Positions 45,814 through 54,984 of a stretch of DNA of 64,000 nt are shown one piece after another. How positions within the stretch are numbered: position 1 is the stretch's first letter; every line of letters begins with the position of its first letter. Origin of the DNA: RBG-16-66-30 sp041479905 (GTDB lineage: Bacteria > Acidobacteriota > Aminicenantia > Aminicenantales > Saccharicenantaceae); NCBI GenBank assembly GCA_041479905.1, contig JBGOYY010000005.1, positions 1 through 64,000 on the forward strand, given 5' to 3'. A program made the position numbers and the translations under genes. The notes beneath the pieces were generated by a model that was not told the origin of the DNA, searched no databases, and saw nothing but the letters and a program-made list of their open reading frames with translations.

Positions 45814-46641
45814 CTACTTCCGCACCCCGGGGGATTCACCCGGTCCCACCGCTTCGAGTTTCGTCACGGGACGGAGGATGCCGCACATGCCCAGGGTCGG
45901 TTCCTCGGCCGGTAGATTGAGGACGGGCGCGGACTCCTCGCTCCCGAGCGGCAGGTTCTCGAGGCGCTTGCGGAACCGTTCACCCCAGGCCACAGAACCC
46001 GCCTCGACGGCCTCCGAGAAGCCGGCTTTGAGTCCGGCGGCGGCTTTCATGTGGACGCCGATGAACCGCTCGAGTTCGCGGTTGTAAGCGCCGCGATCCT
46101 TCGTCCAGAGTTCGAGGAGACCGGCATAGGCGCGTACGGCCGCGTCCCTCCGGTCGAGCGCCCCCTCGAGCCCTTTCGCCTTGGCCAGGCCGACGAGCCG
46201 GGCGAACTCGGCCGGGTTCTCGTCGACGGCTTTTCCGAAATAGATACGGGCATCGCCGCGCTCGGCCAGCCCCCCGTTCCCCATGACCACCAAGAGGACC
46301 AGGCGGTCGGTGTTGACCAACCGGTGCACGACCCCGGGCGGAAACTGAACATAACGCCCGGGCGCGAGCTCGACCGAACGGAACCCCCGCTTGAGGTCAT
46401 GGAGTTCGACCCGCCCCCGCCCGCTCACCACATAGTACCCCTCGTCGGTCACGGCGTGGACATGGGGAGAGCCGGACATGAGACCGTCGGGGGCCGGGCG
46501 CTGGTCGTAGACCGTTAGGTGCGTCAGGCCGATGCCGCCGATCAGGTCCTCCGCCCGTCCTTCGGCCGGCCGGGAGGCCATGGCGACAAGCGCCAGAAGG
46601 ACGATCGCGGCGGTAAGGAGCGAATTTTTTAACCGGGTCAT
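45814..46641 (-). CDS. secreted cupin-domain protein
   Basis: A 275-residue exported protein from ATG 46641 (GAGGAGGGG upstream). Signal peptide to about residue 30; a single cupin domain (about 38-120) with HVHAVTDEGYYVVSGRGRVEL and PPGVVHRL, which supply three His and a Glu as probable metal ligands. The helical C-terminal half is not recognised. It may bind or convert a small sugar or organic acid. It is in one transcription unit with the Nramp-related gene. Confidence 0.82.
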   Translation of the reverse strand: MTRLKNSLLTAAIVLLALVAMASRPAEGRAEDLIGGIGLTHLTVYDQRPAPDGLMSGSPHVHAVTDEGYYVVSGRGRVELHDLKRGFRSVELAPGRYVQFPPGVVHRLVNTDRLVLLVVMGNGGLAERGDARIYFGKAVDENPAEFARLVGLAKAKGLEGALDRRDAAVRAYAGLLELWTKDRGAYNRELERFIGVHMKAAAGLKAGFSEAVEAGSVAWGERFRKRLENLPLGSEESAPVLNLPAEEPTLGMCGILRPVTKLEAVGPGESPGVRK

Positions 46642-46690
46642 GGGCCCCTCCTCATTCGCCCCAGTTTTACCAGAACCCGGCATAAATGCC

Positions 46691-46727
46691 AAGAAAAAGG
46701 GGACACGTACCGCAGGTACATGTCCCC
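46691..46727 (-). terminator. intrinsic terminator after DUF5916 gene
   Basis: 13-bp arms (46699-46711 and 46715-46727, one mismatch) with a 3-base loop; on the minus strand the hairpin is followed by TTTTTCTT. It lies 32 bp after the end of the barrel-protein gene and separates it from the cupin gene. The core GGGGACA...TGTCCCC is also reminiscent of dispersed repeats, so it may occur elsewhere in the genome. Confidence 0.75.
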
Positions 46728-46758
46728 TATTCAATTGGTGACCCCCGGCCTGTCGCAG

Positions 46759-48969
46759 CTAGGGTCTTATCGAAAGGGAGATCTTGACGACGCCCCGGTC
46801 CCCGAGCGGGGCGAACCGGCTCATGGGGTCCCAACGGCGCTCCCAGTTCTTGTTATAGACCAGAAAGATCTCGTTGCCGGGCGAGATCTGCCAGCGCAGA
46901 CGGGCGCTCCAGCCCAGCGTGTTGGAGATGTCGTCGAACTGGACGTAGTTCATCAGGCCGAGGTCGGGAGAGAGGAAGATGTCGGCCTTGACCTGGTAGA
47001 CGTTCTCGTTGAAGCGGCCTTCGGGCAGGCGGCCGCGGACGAGGTTGGCGTCGAAGGCCAGGGTCGCGGTGCCCTTGAATTTCAGCGTCAGGCCCAAGTT
47101 GACGTCATCGTAACGGCCCGAATAGAATTCCCCGAAATTGTAGCCCGCATCGATGACGACGGGCCGGTGGCTGGCCGTGCTCGCTTCGAGGCGAAAGCTC
47201 GTGAAATCGTACGGGCCGGCCGGCAGGACGACCCCTTCGGCGATTTCGAAATCGTAAGACAGGACGTCCCGGTTGGTGACGACGCTGAAGCCGAGTCTTT
47301 CGCCGCTTTGGGTCCTGAACGCGAGCGGTGAAGCGTTGATCTGGCTCGTCTCCAGGTTTCCCGAGAGGTCCCAATAGTAATCCGCGCTCGCTTCGAAGAA
47401 GAACTGTCGGACAAACCGCTCGAGGAAGCCCCCGGCCGGCCGGGGCTGGAAGGCGACCCGGGCGAAAGCGGTCTGGATCCCCTGCCGCATCATGTATCCC
47501 AGCCCAGGGTCGAGGGCCTCGCCGTAGTAGGCGTAGGTCGTCTGGACGTTCCAAAGGTCGTTCGGATAATCGGCCCGGAAGCCGAATCCGTGGTGACGCC
47601 CCTCTTCCCGCTCGTTCCAATTATAGGCCCCCCACGCGGCGAGCATGATGTTCTTGTCCCCCAGGAACTTCGATGAGGAGTAGTTGAAGTCGACGCCCGC
47701 GAGCGAGTTCCGCTTGCCCGTCGGACTGCCGTTGGTGAAGATCCAGCCGACCTTGCTCTGGGCGAAGATGTTCTGGGTCATCCGCGCCGCCAGGAGGTTG
47801 CGGCCCGAAAGGTCGCCGTAGGCGCCGGTCTGGACGTCCAGGACGGCCAAGTTGGTGTTGCCGACCTTGCCGTAGAGCTTGGCGCCGAACCGGACGGGGA
47901 TCTGGGCCCCCTCGAAGAGCCCGATCTTCCGGCTGAAGAAGGGCATAAAGCTGACGCTCGAGCTGAAGCTGAAGACCTCGGACCCCTCGAGGAAGAACAT
48001 CCTCTTCTCCGGGAAGAAGAGCGGGAACCGGGTCAGGTTGATACGGCGCTCGTCGACCTCGGTCTCGGCGAAATCCATGTTGTAGCTGGCGACGCCGACG
48101 AGGTTCGGCGTAAAGCTCTTGTAGAGGTCGAAGCCGCCGTCGAGTTCGCCGTGGTAGGTGCCCGCCACGAGGTTGTCTTTCGAAGCGCTGGCCAGACCGT
48201 AGGGACGGAAGGTGATGCCCAGCCCCTGCCGAACGCCCTCGATCCCCTGTAGGGCGGCCGCTTCGTTCGGATTGTTGAAGTTGCTGTCCCGCGTCGTGCC
48301 GGAGAGCCGGATGACCTCCATCTTGCGGGCGATCGTCCGCTCGATGTTCAGGCCCCAAACGGTGAGGCCGGGCCGGAAGGAGATGGTTTTGAAGGGGATG
48401 CGGATCTCCGTCGACCAGCCGTCCTCGAGACGCCGGCTCTCGGCCTCCCAGATGCCGTCCCAGTTGAGGCTGGCACTTCCGGCATAGACCAAACCTTCGC
48501 CGCGGGCGCCCCGGGAATTGACGAAGAAGACGTAGGCGTTGCGCTTGTCTTGGAACGGGTCGAGGAGGACGCGGACGACGTCGTCGCTCGCCGTCTGCGG
48601 GCTGTGGCCGTAGCCCATGTAGGATTGGACGTTGCCGCTGTCGTGGGCCATGGTGTTGGCCGAGATCCGGGCGGGTTCGCTGTCGTGGCAGTAAACGCCG
48701 ATGTAGAGGCTCGTGTCGTCGTAGATGACGCGGGCTTCGGTCTTCTCGCTCGGGTCCTCGCCGGGCCGGGGTTCGACCATGCGGAAACCGGTGATGGCGG
48801 AAGCCGACTGCCAGGCCGGGTCGGTGAGAAGTCCGTCGACCTTGGGACCTACCTTGACCCGGACGGCCTTGATTTCCTCGGCGCGAACGGCGGCGCTCAG
48901 GATGAATAGACCCAAGATCACGGCAAGAACGCGGACGGAACGGCGGGCGGCGAGTTTTTTCAAGTTCAC
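46759..48969 (-). CDS. CBM9/DUF5916-type outer-membrane protein
   Basis: A 736-residue exported protein. Signal peptide (about 1-30); a CBM9-like beta-sandwich (about 38-215: KVDGLLTDPAWQ, YDDTSLYIGVYCHD, LEDGWSTEIRIPF); then a DUF5916 region with alternating strands typical of an outer-membrane barrel, ending in an aromatic-flanked strand. Probably binds a carbohydrate or helps its uptake at the cell surface. A second member of the family is at the right window end. Clear promoter and terminator make it a single-gene unit. Confidence 0.88.
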   Translation of the reverse strand: MNLKKLAARRSVRVLAVILGLFILSAAVRAEEIKAVRVKVGPKVDGLLTDPAWQSASAITGFRMVEPRPGEDPSEKTEARVIYDDTSLYIGVYCHDSEPARISANTMAHDSGNVQSYMGYGHSPQTASDDVVRVLLDPFQDKRNAYVFFVNSRGARGEGLVYAGSASLNWDGIWEAESRRLEDGWSTEIRIPFKTISFRPGLTVWGLNIERTIARKMEVIRLSGTTRDSNFNNPNEAAALQGIEGVRQGLGITFRPYGLASASKDNLVAGTYHGELDGGFDLYKSFTPNLVGVASYNMDFAETEVDERRINLTRFPLFFPEKRMFFLEGSEVFSFSSSVSFMPFFSRKIGLFEGAQIPVRFGAKLYGKVGNTNLAVLDVQTGAYGDLSGRNLLAARMTQNIFAQSKVGWIFTNGSPTGKRNSLAGVDFNYSSSKFLGDKNIMLAAWGAYNWNEREEGRHHGFGFRADYPNDLWNVQTTYAYYGEALDPGLGYMMRQGIQTAFARVAFQPRPAGGFLERFVRQFFFEASADYYWDLSGNLETSQINASPLAFRTQSGERLGFSVVTNRDVLSYDFEIAEGVVLPAGPYDFTSFRLEASTASHRPVVIDAGYNFGEFYSGRYDDVNLGLTLKFKGTATLAFDANLVRGRLPEGRFNENVYQVKADIFLSPDLGLMNYVQFDDISNTLGWSARLRWQISPGNEIFLVYNKNWERRWDPMSRFAPLGDRGVVKISLSIRP

Positions 48970-49023
48970 CTTTCGCGGCTCATTATTATCGGGGCGGCCT
49001 AATAGCCGGGCTAAAGATCGTAT

Positions 49024-49052
49024 ATTCTAGCGGCTGGGCCCGTTTTCTTCAA
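49024..49052 (-). promoter_or_regulatory. promoter of DUF5916 gene
   Basis: -35 TTGAAG (49047-49052), 17-bp spacer, -10 TAGAAT (49024-49029) on the minus strand, 55 bp before the ATG. Confidence 0.7.
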
Positions 49053-49068
49053 GTGCGTCCGGGCGTCG

Positions 49069-50451
49069 TCACTGGGGAAGCCAGCTCCCGATCCGCCGCG
49101 AAACCTGGCCGGCCGTGGGCGGGTCGAAGTTGGTCAGCACGATGATGGTGGTGCCGTTGCGCGGGTCCCACTCGAGGATAGAGTTGATCCCCGGCGCCCC
49201 TCCGGCGATGCCCAACCCGTTCGCGGCGTCGGGCAGGTAGATCTTCTTGTCCTTCAAGGCCAGCGCGTATTTCAGCATGTCCTCCGCGGTGGAGTAACCG
49301 CCTCCGGCCGAACTGCCCCGCCCGGGAAGGGTCGCGTGGTTGAGGACGCGCGCCGTCGCCGACTCGCCCTCGAGGGTATAGCCCCGGGCGAGGTTGGGCA
49401 CGTCCTCGTCCCGGGCGAAGGAGTCCGTGTTCAGCATGCCGCACGGCTTGAAGATATTCTCCCGGACGTAGGTGTAATAGTCGACCCCGCTCGTCTTTTC
49501 GATGATGACCCCCAGGACGACGTAGCCGCCGTTCGAGTAGCGGTTATTCGTCCCCGGTTCGAACTCGAGAGGGAGGTCGGCGAAGAGCGGCAGGTAGTCC
49601 TGGAGGGTCCTGATCTTGTCCTTGGGCGTCGCATCGTATCGGCTGCCGAAGAAATCGCCGATGCCCGAGGTCATGTTGAGCAAGTGCCGGATGGTCACCT
49701 TCTCCGCGGCTTGGGCGTTGGGATAGTCGAGCAGGAACTTTTTGATCGGGTCGTCGAGCGAGAGCTTCCCCTGCTTTGCCAGCTGATAGATGGCGACGCG
49801 GGTGAAATTCTTGTTGATCGAGCCCAGGTTGAACTTGGTGTCCTTCCGATTGGGGATCTTCTTCTCCCGGTCGGCGTTGCCGTAGGCCTCGTGGAACAGG
49901 ATCCGGGAATCCTTGGCGATAAGCACGACGCCGGAGAACTCGTCCGCCTTGGTCTGGCCTTCGAGGAGGGCCCGGACGGCGGCGACCAGTTCTTTCTCGT
50001 CGGCCTTGGGTTCCGGAACGACGATATTCGCCGGGTTATCGACCAGCTCGATCGTGATGGACGCCAGCTTATGCGGCGGCGTTTTCTCGACGGTCGCCTT
50101 GAGGAGGACGTATTCGCCGTTGCCGGCCTTGGTCAGGAGGAACGTCTGGAAAGGCTGTTCGGCGATTATTTTTTCGAGCTGCATGGATTTGAGCTCGGCC
50201 TTGGCTCCCCGGAAGCGGGTCACCCTCTGCTCGATGGGGATCTCTTTGAGGGCGGATGCGGCGAAGTGCGCTTCGAAGAAGGCCCTCATCTGCCCCGGGA
50301 TCCCGGAATTGAAAGCCTCGAGATAGGCCTTGAGGTGGTCGGTGGCGGACTGCTCCGTAGATGGCGATCCCTGAGCGAACCCGCTCGGGGCCAGGGCGCA
50401 GATCATGACGGCGGCCGCCGCCAGGGCGACGATTCGGTTTTGCGTGCTCAT
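49069..50451 (-). CDS. secreted serine hydrolase (beta-lactamase fold)
   Basis: A 460-residue exported enzyme from ATG 50451 (GAGGAGG upstream). Signal peptide (1-26, ending SGFAQ); an N-terminal accessory domain (about 35-130); a beta-lactamase / class C serine-hydrolase domain (about 150-455). The catalytic SINK tetrad (S-x-x-K) in FNLGSINKNFT and the YSN motif in NNRYSNGGYVVL are intact; the third motif is probably GGAPG. Likely a peptidase or esterase acting in the periplasm. Contrast with the active-site-less homologue at 5232-6599. Confidence 0.9.
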   Translation of the reverse strand: MSTQNRIVALAAAAVMICALAPSGFAQGSPSTEQSATDHLKAYLEAFNSGIPGQMRAFFEAHFAASALKEIPIEQRVTRFRGAKAELKSMQLEKIIAEQPFQTFLLTKAGNGEYVLLKATVEKTPPHKLASITIELVDNPANIVVPEPKADEKELVAAVRALLEGQTKADEFSGVVLIAKDSRILFHEAYGNADREKKIPNRKDTKFNLGSINKNFTRVAIYQLAKQGKLSLDDPIKKFLLDYPNAQAAEKVTIRHLLNMTSGIGDFFGSRYDATPKDKIRTLQDYLPLFADLPLEFEPGTNNRYSNGGYVVLGVIIEKTSGVDYYTYVRENIFKPCGMLNTDSFARDEDVPNLARGYTLEGESATARVLNHATLPGRGSSAGGGYSTAEDMLKYALALKDKKIYLPDAANGLGIAGGAPGINSILEWDPRNGTTIIVLTNFDPPTAGQVSRRIGSWLPQ

Positions 50452-50566
50452 GTGTCCTCCTCGGGGCATAAAAATACACATCTCCCCGACGGGAAGTATA
50501 ACACGAGAGCCGAAAAAAACGTTGCCGATCCCGGCTATCCGGGCCCTCGGAGGAGGGCGAAGTCTC

Positions 50567-51433
50567 CTAGTTCGGCGAGCGGGAATACCAAGCTGCGTCG
50601 ATGAAGACTTTCCACTGGCCGTCCGGCTGCTTGCGCCAAACTGCGAGATACGGACCGGTTGCATTCGGACCCGCCATCCGCCATGTCCCGCTAGAATAGG
50701 CCATTGTCTCGGATTCATTAATGACGATTTTTTCCGCTTTCCAGGCAAGGGAAAAGCCTTTCTGAGCAAAGGCACCCACCCACATTGCACGAACGGCGGC
50801 GAGCCCGCGCGCTGGCGTCATGGCGGAACCCGCGGTGAGGGCCTCCGGATCATAGAATGCGACGGTCTCTTCGACCGATTTGGACGCTATGGCCGTCGCC
50901 CACGCTTCCTCGGCTTGCCGAATGGCAGCCTCGGGCGTGGGCATCCCAGCGATCTTCGGGGCAGCGACGTCCGAGCTGGACATCTCGCGCCATACTTTCC
51001 ATGAGCCGTCAGCTTGCTTCCGCCAGATCCAGACTAGCCTCCCGGTGTCCGTGGACGTCCCCGCCCCTGATAGCTTAGAAGTCATTGACCATTCTTCAAG
51101 GTCGTAGGCGAAATCGCCGAATCCCTCGAATTCGAGCCTTGTCTGACGGTAATCCAAAATGGGCGGGAATGTTTGCAACAGAGCGAGGATGGCTTCACGC
51201 CCCTTGAGGGCTGGAGCGTTGGAAAGAAATGCCACGGCATCTTCGGCATAAAGCAGCTTGCCGAATACAGACCAGTCCTTTGTCGGCGAACCGAACATCG
51301 ATATGGCTTGGTCGGCTGTCTTCTTGATGGCCGCTTGGTCAGCGTTAGAGAGTGTCGCAGGTCCCTTCGACTGACAAGCGAAAGTAGAGCAGAGCAGAAT
51401 GACCAATGAAATGGCAAAAATATACTTCTTCAT
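50567..51433 (-). CDS. lipoprotein with two NTF2-like (DUF4440-type) domains
   Basis: A 288-residue lipoprotein from ATG 51433 (GGAGGGG upstream; an ATG at 51448 is possible). Lipobox TFAC near residue 20. Two tandem NTF2-like / DUF4440-type domains: about 30-150 (with WSVFGKLLYAEDAVAFL) and about 160-285 (SKSVEETVAFYDPEALTAG...YSSGTWRM). These folds form small-ligand pockets or enzymes; the function here is unknown. It lies 32 bp after the DUF1579-type gene, same strand, probably one transcript. Confidence 0.8.
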   Translation of the reverse strand: MKKYIFAISLVILLCSTFACQSKGPATLSNADQAAIKKTADQAISMFGSPTKDWSVFGKLLYAEDAVAFLSNAPALKGREAILALLQTFPPILDYRQTRLEFEGFGDFAYDLEEWSMTSKLSGAGTSTDTGRLVWIWRKQADGSWKVWREMSSSDVAAPKIAGMPTPEAAIRQAEEAWATAIASKSVEETVAFYDPEALTAGSAMTPARGLAAVRAMWVGAFAQKGFSLAWKAEKIVINESETMAYSSGTWRMAGPNATGPYLAVWRKQPDGQWKVFIDAAWYSRSPN

Positions 51434-51465
51434 TTTCCCCTCCTTCATACCCCGTCAGCTATCTT

Positions 51466-52020
51466 CTACTTCGTCTTCGGAGCGGACATGACCATGGTAT
51501 ATTTGGCCTCCACCCAGGGTACCCAGGTATTGCCATCCGTAGAGATCTCGCCCTTCGCCTCTAGGATCATTCTATCCGCCGCGAGTGTCATAACGTTCTT
51601 GACCATAATGGGCTTCCCCTCAACAGTGATCTTTCCCATATAGGTCCAGATGTTTCCATTGACGGCGTACGTTCCAGAAAACATAATTCCGTCGCTATGG
51701 AATTCGTTACTGGAAAACTTCTTGTTCACCGGGTCGTACCCGACGATCTCCATAAGCTGCGTCTCTCCCATAGGCCCCTTTTCGGTCGACTGATTCTGAA
51801 AAAAGAATCCTCCCAGAATCTTCTTGATTGTCAATTCGCCGGTGGCTTTGCTCGCGGGCCCTAACGGTCCGGCCTTGTATTCCACCGTGTACGTCCAATG
51901 GCCTAGAAAGACGTCGAACTTCTTGATTTCGGGATCGGGCTTCGGAGCCATTGTTTGAGCCCAGACGGAGACCGCGAAGACCAAGACGACCAGGCCGACG
52001 ACAAAAGCAACGCGTTTCAT
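51466..52020 (-). CDS. secreted DUF1579-like protein
   Basis: A 184-residue exported protein. Signal peptide (1-21, ending SVWAQ), then a single beta-rich domain of the DUF1579 type beginning KKFDVFLGHWTYTVEY and ending VEAKYTMV. Function unknown. It is the first gene of a two-gene unit, has a consensus promoter and is less GC-rich than its neighbours. Confidence 0.8.
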   Translation of the reverse strand: MKRVAFVVGLVVLVFAVSVWAQTMAPKPDPEIKKFDVFLGHWTYTVEYKAGPLGPASKATGELTIKKILGGFFFQNQSTEKGPMGETQLMEIVGYDPVNKKFSSNEFHSDGIMFSGTYAVNGNIWTYMGKITVEGKPIMVKNVMTLAADRMILEAKGEISTDGNTWVPWVEAKYTMVMSAPKTK

Positions 52021-52111
52021 AGAACCCTCCTTTTTTCAGTATCGGAAAGGAAGAAAAGCGCCCCCCATGGGCATCCGTAGATTTAGGACCTTTTCCCCCT
52101 TCTTGCTTATT

Positions 52112-52141
52112 CTTATAGACCCCTGATCGCCTATTTGTCAA
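52112..52141 (-). promoter_or_regulatory. promoter of DUF1579-like gene
   Basis: Perfect -35 TTGACA (52136-52141), 18-bp spacer, -10 TATAAG (52112-52117) on the minus strand. The leader is about 85 nt. Confidence 0.65.
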
Positions 52142-52198
52142 GAACGAGGGATTTGGGCTTCAGATTGACTTTCCAGAGGTAACTGGAGAAAAAAGGAG

Positions 52199-52271
52199 CG
52201 CGCCCGGAGGGATTTGAACCCCCGACCTTTGGATTCGAAGTCCACCGCTCTATCCACTGAGCTACGGGCGC
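52199..52271 (-). tRNA. tRNA-Arg (anticodon TCG)
   Basis: A 73-nt tRNA on the minus strand: acceptor GCGCCCG / CGGGCGC, discriminator G, D-arm GCTCAGTGGATAGAGC, anticodon stem GTGGA / TCCAA around loop CTTCGAA (anticodon TCG), T-arm GGGGGTTCAAATCCCTC. No CCA is encoded. Confidence 0.95.
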
Positions 52272-52378
52272 GCACCGGGCCCTAAGACCACCCCATCATA
52301 TGGGGAGGCCGCGCGGAAATCAACCCATTCGCCTCCCCGGTCTGAAGCCCTGGCGAACCCCGCCGTTCGGGCGGCAGG

Positions 52379-54109
52379 TCAGCCCTTCTCTCTCCCCAAC
52401 GCGAAAAGAGCGAGGCCGACGGCGATCGTAACCAGCTTGCGGATCCTGCGGATGACGCCAAGGCTGAGTCCCAGCGCGGCAGAGAAGCCCAAGCTCTGGA
52501 GGATCACGACGTGGGCGCTTTCCATGACCCCGAAATGCCCGGGAACGATAAAAAACACCGTGTTGATAATGGTGACGCCGGTCGCCGTGAAAAAGCCCTG
52601 GATGAAAGAAATTTGGCTTCCGAGCACCCTCAGGATGATATAGATCTCGGCCACTCCGAGAAAGCGGGCAAAAAAATGCAGGGCCGCCGCCGCGATCGTC
52701 CTCGGATTGAGGTTCGTGTAAACGAGGCGGAGGTTATCGTCGAGGTCCTTGACCTGGCTCTCCCTCTTGGCGACGAATCTCCCGACCCACGGGACGACCT
52801 TCGCGATGCGGCCCAGGGTCCAGAGGACGCCCTTCAGCTGGAAAACGACGAGGAGGACGATCCCAAGCACGGTGGCACCCAGGCAGGCCGCGGCCGCCCC
52901 GTTCATCCACCCTGGGAGATCGAGGAAGAGGAGGCTGAGGAGGAAGCCGGTCATGAGAAAAAAGATCCCCGCGGAGAACTCGATGGTCTTGTCGACCAGG
53001 ACACAGGGGATGCCCTCGGTCAATGGAACGTGCCGCCGAATCAGGAAGGCCCGGGCCGCGTCGCCGCCGACGCTGGCCGAGGGGATGAGCCCGTTCAGGG
53101 AGTCGCTGATGATCTTGGTCCGGTACAGGCGCAGGAGCGGAACCGGGCGAAAATGCGCGGCCTGGATGAGGTGCCAGGCGCAGGCTTGGAGGAAGATCCA
53201 GACAAAAGCGAGGCCGACGATGACCAGGAACCAGGGGCCGAAACGGGCCAGGTGGTCGAGGACGGTCCCCGTGCCGATCTTCAACAACAAGTAGACAAGG
53301 AGCAGAAGCCCGGCCCCGGTAAGGAGCACCCGGATCCCTTTCCAGGATAACCGGAAGGCGCGGCGGGCGGGTGGACGGCCGGCCAACCCGGAGGCGACCG
53401 CTTCTTCGGCCTTGCGCCAGGCCCGCTCGTCATCGACGTCGATCCAGAACACATCCCCGATCCTCCAGGTCCTGGCCTTCCCCTTCTCGGCCAACGCCCG
53501 GATGCCGCCGGAGAGGGAAAGATCGCCGCGCCGCTGGCTGTCCTCGAGCGCGGCGAACAGCGCCGGCGTGCACAGGAAAACCCCCGTGTCGAAAGCGTTG
53601 TAAAGAGGGATATTTTTTCCGATGGCGGCGATCCGGCCGTCCTCGTCCCTGACCCTGGTCACGTCCTCGAGGTCGACGTGGGGATGACCCTCGACGCGGG
53701 GATCCACGGCCAGAATGACCTCGTCATCGCCGATCGGCTGGCGGCCCAGGCCGTCGAGAAGCCGCGGGTCGAAGATGTGGTCGGCCATCATGAGAAAGAA
53801 CCGTTCGCCGGCCAGGCTTTTGGCCTTGAGGACCGAAAGCCCGTTTTCCTTCTCCCATTCCTCATTCCGGACGGTTGCAATGGAGATCCCGTCCGCGGCC
53901 GCTTTGGATCCGAGATGTTTCTCGAGCTCGTCGCCGGCGTAGCCCGTCACCACGACGAACTCCCGGACGCCGGCCCCGCGCGCGGCGTCGATGGCCCAGT
54001 CGATCAGGGGCTTCCCAGCGACCTCAAGGAGGGGCTTGCTCGCCGCCCTATCCGCCAGACGGCTCCCCCGGCCGGCGGCGATGATGACGCATTTAGTCTG
54101 TCCGCTCAC
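52379..54109 (-). CDS. inositol-1-phosphate cytidylyltransferase-like / flippase-like fusion
   Basis: A 576-residue fusion from GTG 54109, overlapping the methyltransferase stop as GTGA. Residues about 5-230 are a sugar-phosphate nucleotidyltransferase (CVIIAAGRGSRL, SKPLLEVAGKPLIDWAI, MADHIFDPRLL) most like CTP:inositol-1-phosphate cytidylyltransferase. Residues about 255-570 are an integral membrane domain of the lysylphosphatidylglycerol-synthase TM / UPF0104 type (DSLNGLIPSASVGGDAARAFL, then IVPGHFGVMES). In known thermophiles IPCT is instead fused to a CDP-alcohol phosphotransferase, which here is a separate gene next door. Inferred role: make CDP-inositol and place a product in or across the membrane. 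Confidence 0.85.
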   Translation of the reverse strand: MSGQTKCVIIAAGRGSRLADRAASKPLLEVAGKPLIDWAIDAARGAGVREFVVVTGYAGDELEKHLGSKAAADGISIATVRNEEWEKENGLSVLKAKSLAGERFFLMMADHIFDPRLLDGLGRQPIGDDEVILAVDPRVEGHPHVDLEDVTRVRDEDGRIAAIGKNIPLYNAFDTGVFLCTPALFAALEDSQRRGDLSLSGGIRALAEKGKARTWRIGDVFWIDVDDERAWRKAEEAVASGLAGRPPARRAFRLSWKGIRVLLTGAGLLLLVYLLLKIGTGTVLDHLARFGPWFLVIVGLAFVWIFLQACAWHLIQAAHFRPVPLLRLYRTKIISDSLNGLIPSASVGGDAARAFLIRRHVPLTEGIPCVLVDKTIEFSAGIFFLMTGFLLSLLFLDLPGWMNGAAAACLGATVLGIVLLVVFQLKGVLWTLGRIAKVVPWVGRFVAKRESQVKDLDDNLRLVYTNLNPRTIAAAALHFFARFLGVAEIYIILRVLGSQISFIQGFFTATGVTIINTVFFIVPGHFGVMESAHVVILQSLGFSAALGLSLGVIRRIRKLVTIAVGLALFALGREKG

Positions 54110-54873
54110 GCGGCCCGCTTTCTGGCCCGGACGAGAATGGTCAGCCCCCACGCTGCAGATCCCCGCTTCCCGCCGCGGAAAACCGCAGCGGCTTTCCAGG
54201 CGGCGCCCAGGACTAGGTAGCCCAGGAAGCGGAGGGGGATGAGCGCCGCAGGGAAGTCATCGAGCTTCCAGGAAAGCCGGACGAGCCTCAGGGCGCCGGG
54301 CGTGGACAGGACGTAGCCCGTTTCTTCGATATCGAAGCCGGCGCGAGAGAGCTTTTCTCGCACGATGTCCTCCGTGTAGAACGTTTTCACCGCGTAGCGC
54401 CGCCGGTGGCGCTCCTTTTCTTCCGGCCTGATCTCGGCGTTCGACAGGCTGTCGGCCGAAAAGGTGAACCGGCCGCCGGGCTTCATGGCCCGGGAGACGT
54501 TCCGCATGACCCGCTCGTCGTCCCCCAGGTGCTCCATGACGCACAGGCTCAGGGCCTTGTCGAACGAGCCATCCGGGAAGTCCGCCGTTTCGGCGTCCAT
54601 GGCCAGGAACTCCGTCCGGCCGCTCCCGTAGTGCTTTCGGGCGAACGCCAGCCGCTTCTCATGGAGGTCGATCCCCGTGACGTGCGCTCCCGTCCGGCTG
54701 ATCCGCCAATCGTAATAGCCGTCGCCGCACCCGACGTCGAGGACCCGCTCCCCCGCCTCGGGGTCCAGCCAGCGGAGGACGACGTCGCATTCTTCGACGC
54801 GGCGAAAATTGAGACGGCTGAAGGAACGGCCCCAGCGGGCGGGAGAAAAGCGCCCCAGGCTTCGGTTCTTCAA
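54106..54873 (-). CDS. class I SAM-dependent methyltransferase
   Basis: A 255-residue cytoplasmic methyltransferase. Motif I VLDVGCGDGYYDW (about 43-55), acidic residue in VTGIDLHEKRL, DAETADFPDGSFDKALSLCVMEHL, and a C-terminal region with hydrophobic patches that may touch the membrane. The substrate is unknown; its tight linkage (4-bp overlap) to the cytidylyltransferase-flippase fusion suggests a lipid or inositol-type head group. Confidence 0.85.
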   Translation of the reverse strand: MKNRSLGRFSPARWGRSFSRLNFRRVEECDVVLRWLDPEAGERVLDVGCGDGYYDWRISRTGAHVTGIDLHEKRLAFARKHYGSGRTEFLAMDAETADFPDGSFDKALSLCVMEHLGDDERVMRNVSRAMKPGGRFTFSADSLSNAEIRPEEKERHRRRYAVKTFYTEDIVREKLSRAGFDIEETGYVLSTPGALRLVRLSWKLDDFPAALIPLRFLGYLVLGAAWKAAAVFRGGKRGSAAWGLTILVRARKRAA

Positions 54874-54947
54874 ATGGGCATCCTTTTATTGGCTTAATAA
54901 GGTTCTCATTATAGGCCAAGGCCGCAGGGACGGCAAGGTCGGCGGGT

Positions 54948-54977
54948 TTGTAAAACCTTGAATCCCGGTGGTATAAT
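54948..54977 (+). promoter_or_regulatory. leaderless-type promoter of phosphotransferase-ino1 unit
   Basis: -35 TTGTAA (54948-54953), 18-bp spacer, perfect -10 TATAAT (54972-54977). The ATG at 54985 is exactly 7 bp downstream and no ribosome site fits, so the transcript probably begins at the start codon. Confidence 0.6.
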
Positions 54978-54984
54978 GGGGCAC

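Noticed and set aside
46699..46727. hairpin as a REP-type mobile repeat
   Set aside because: The GGGGACA/TGTCCCC arms are suggestive, but only one copy is seen in the window and the T-run and position fit a terminator.
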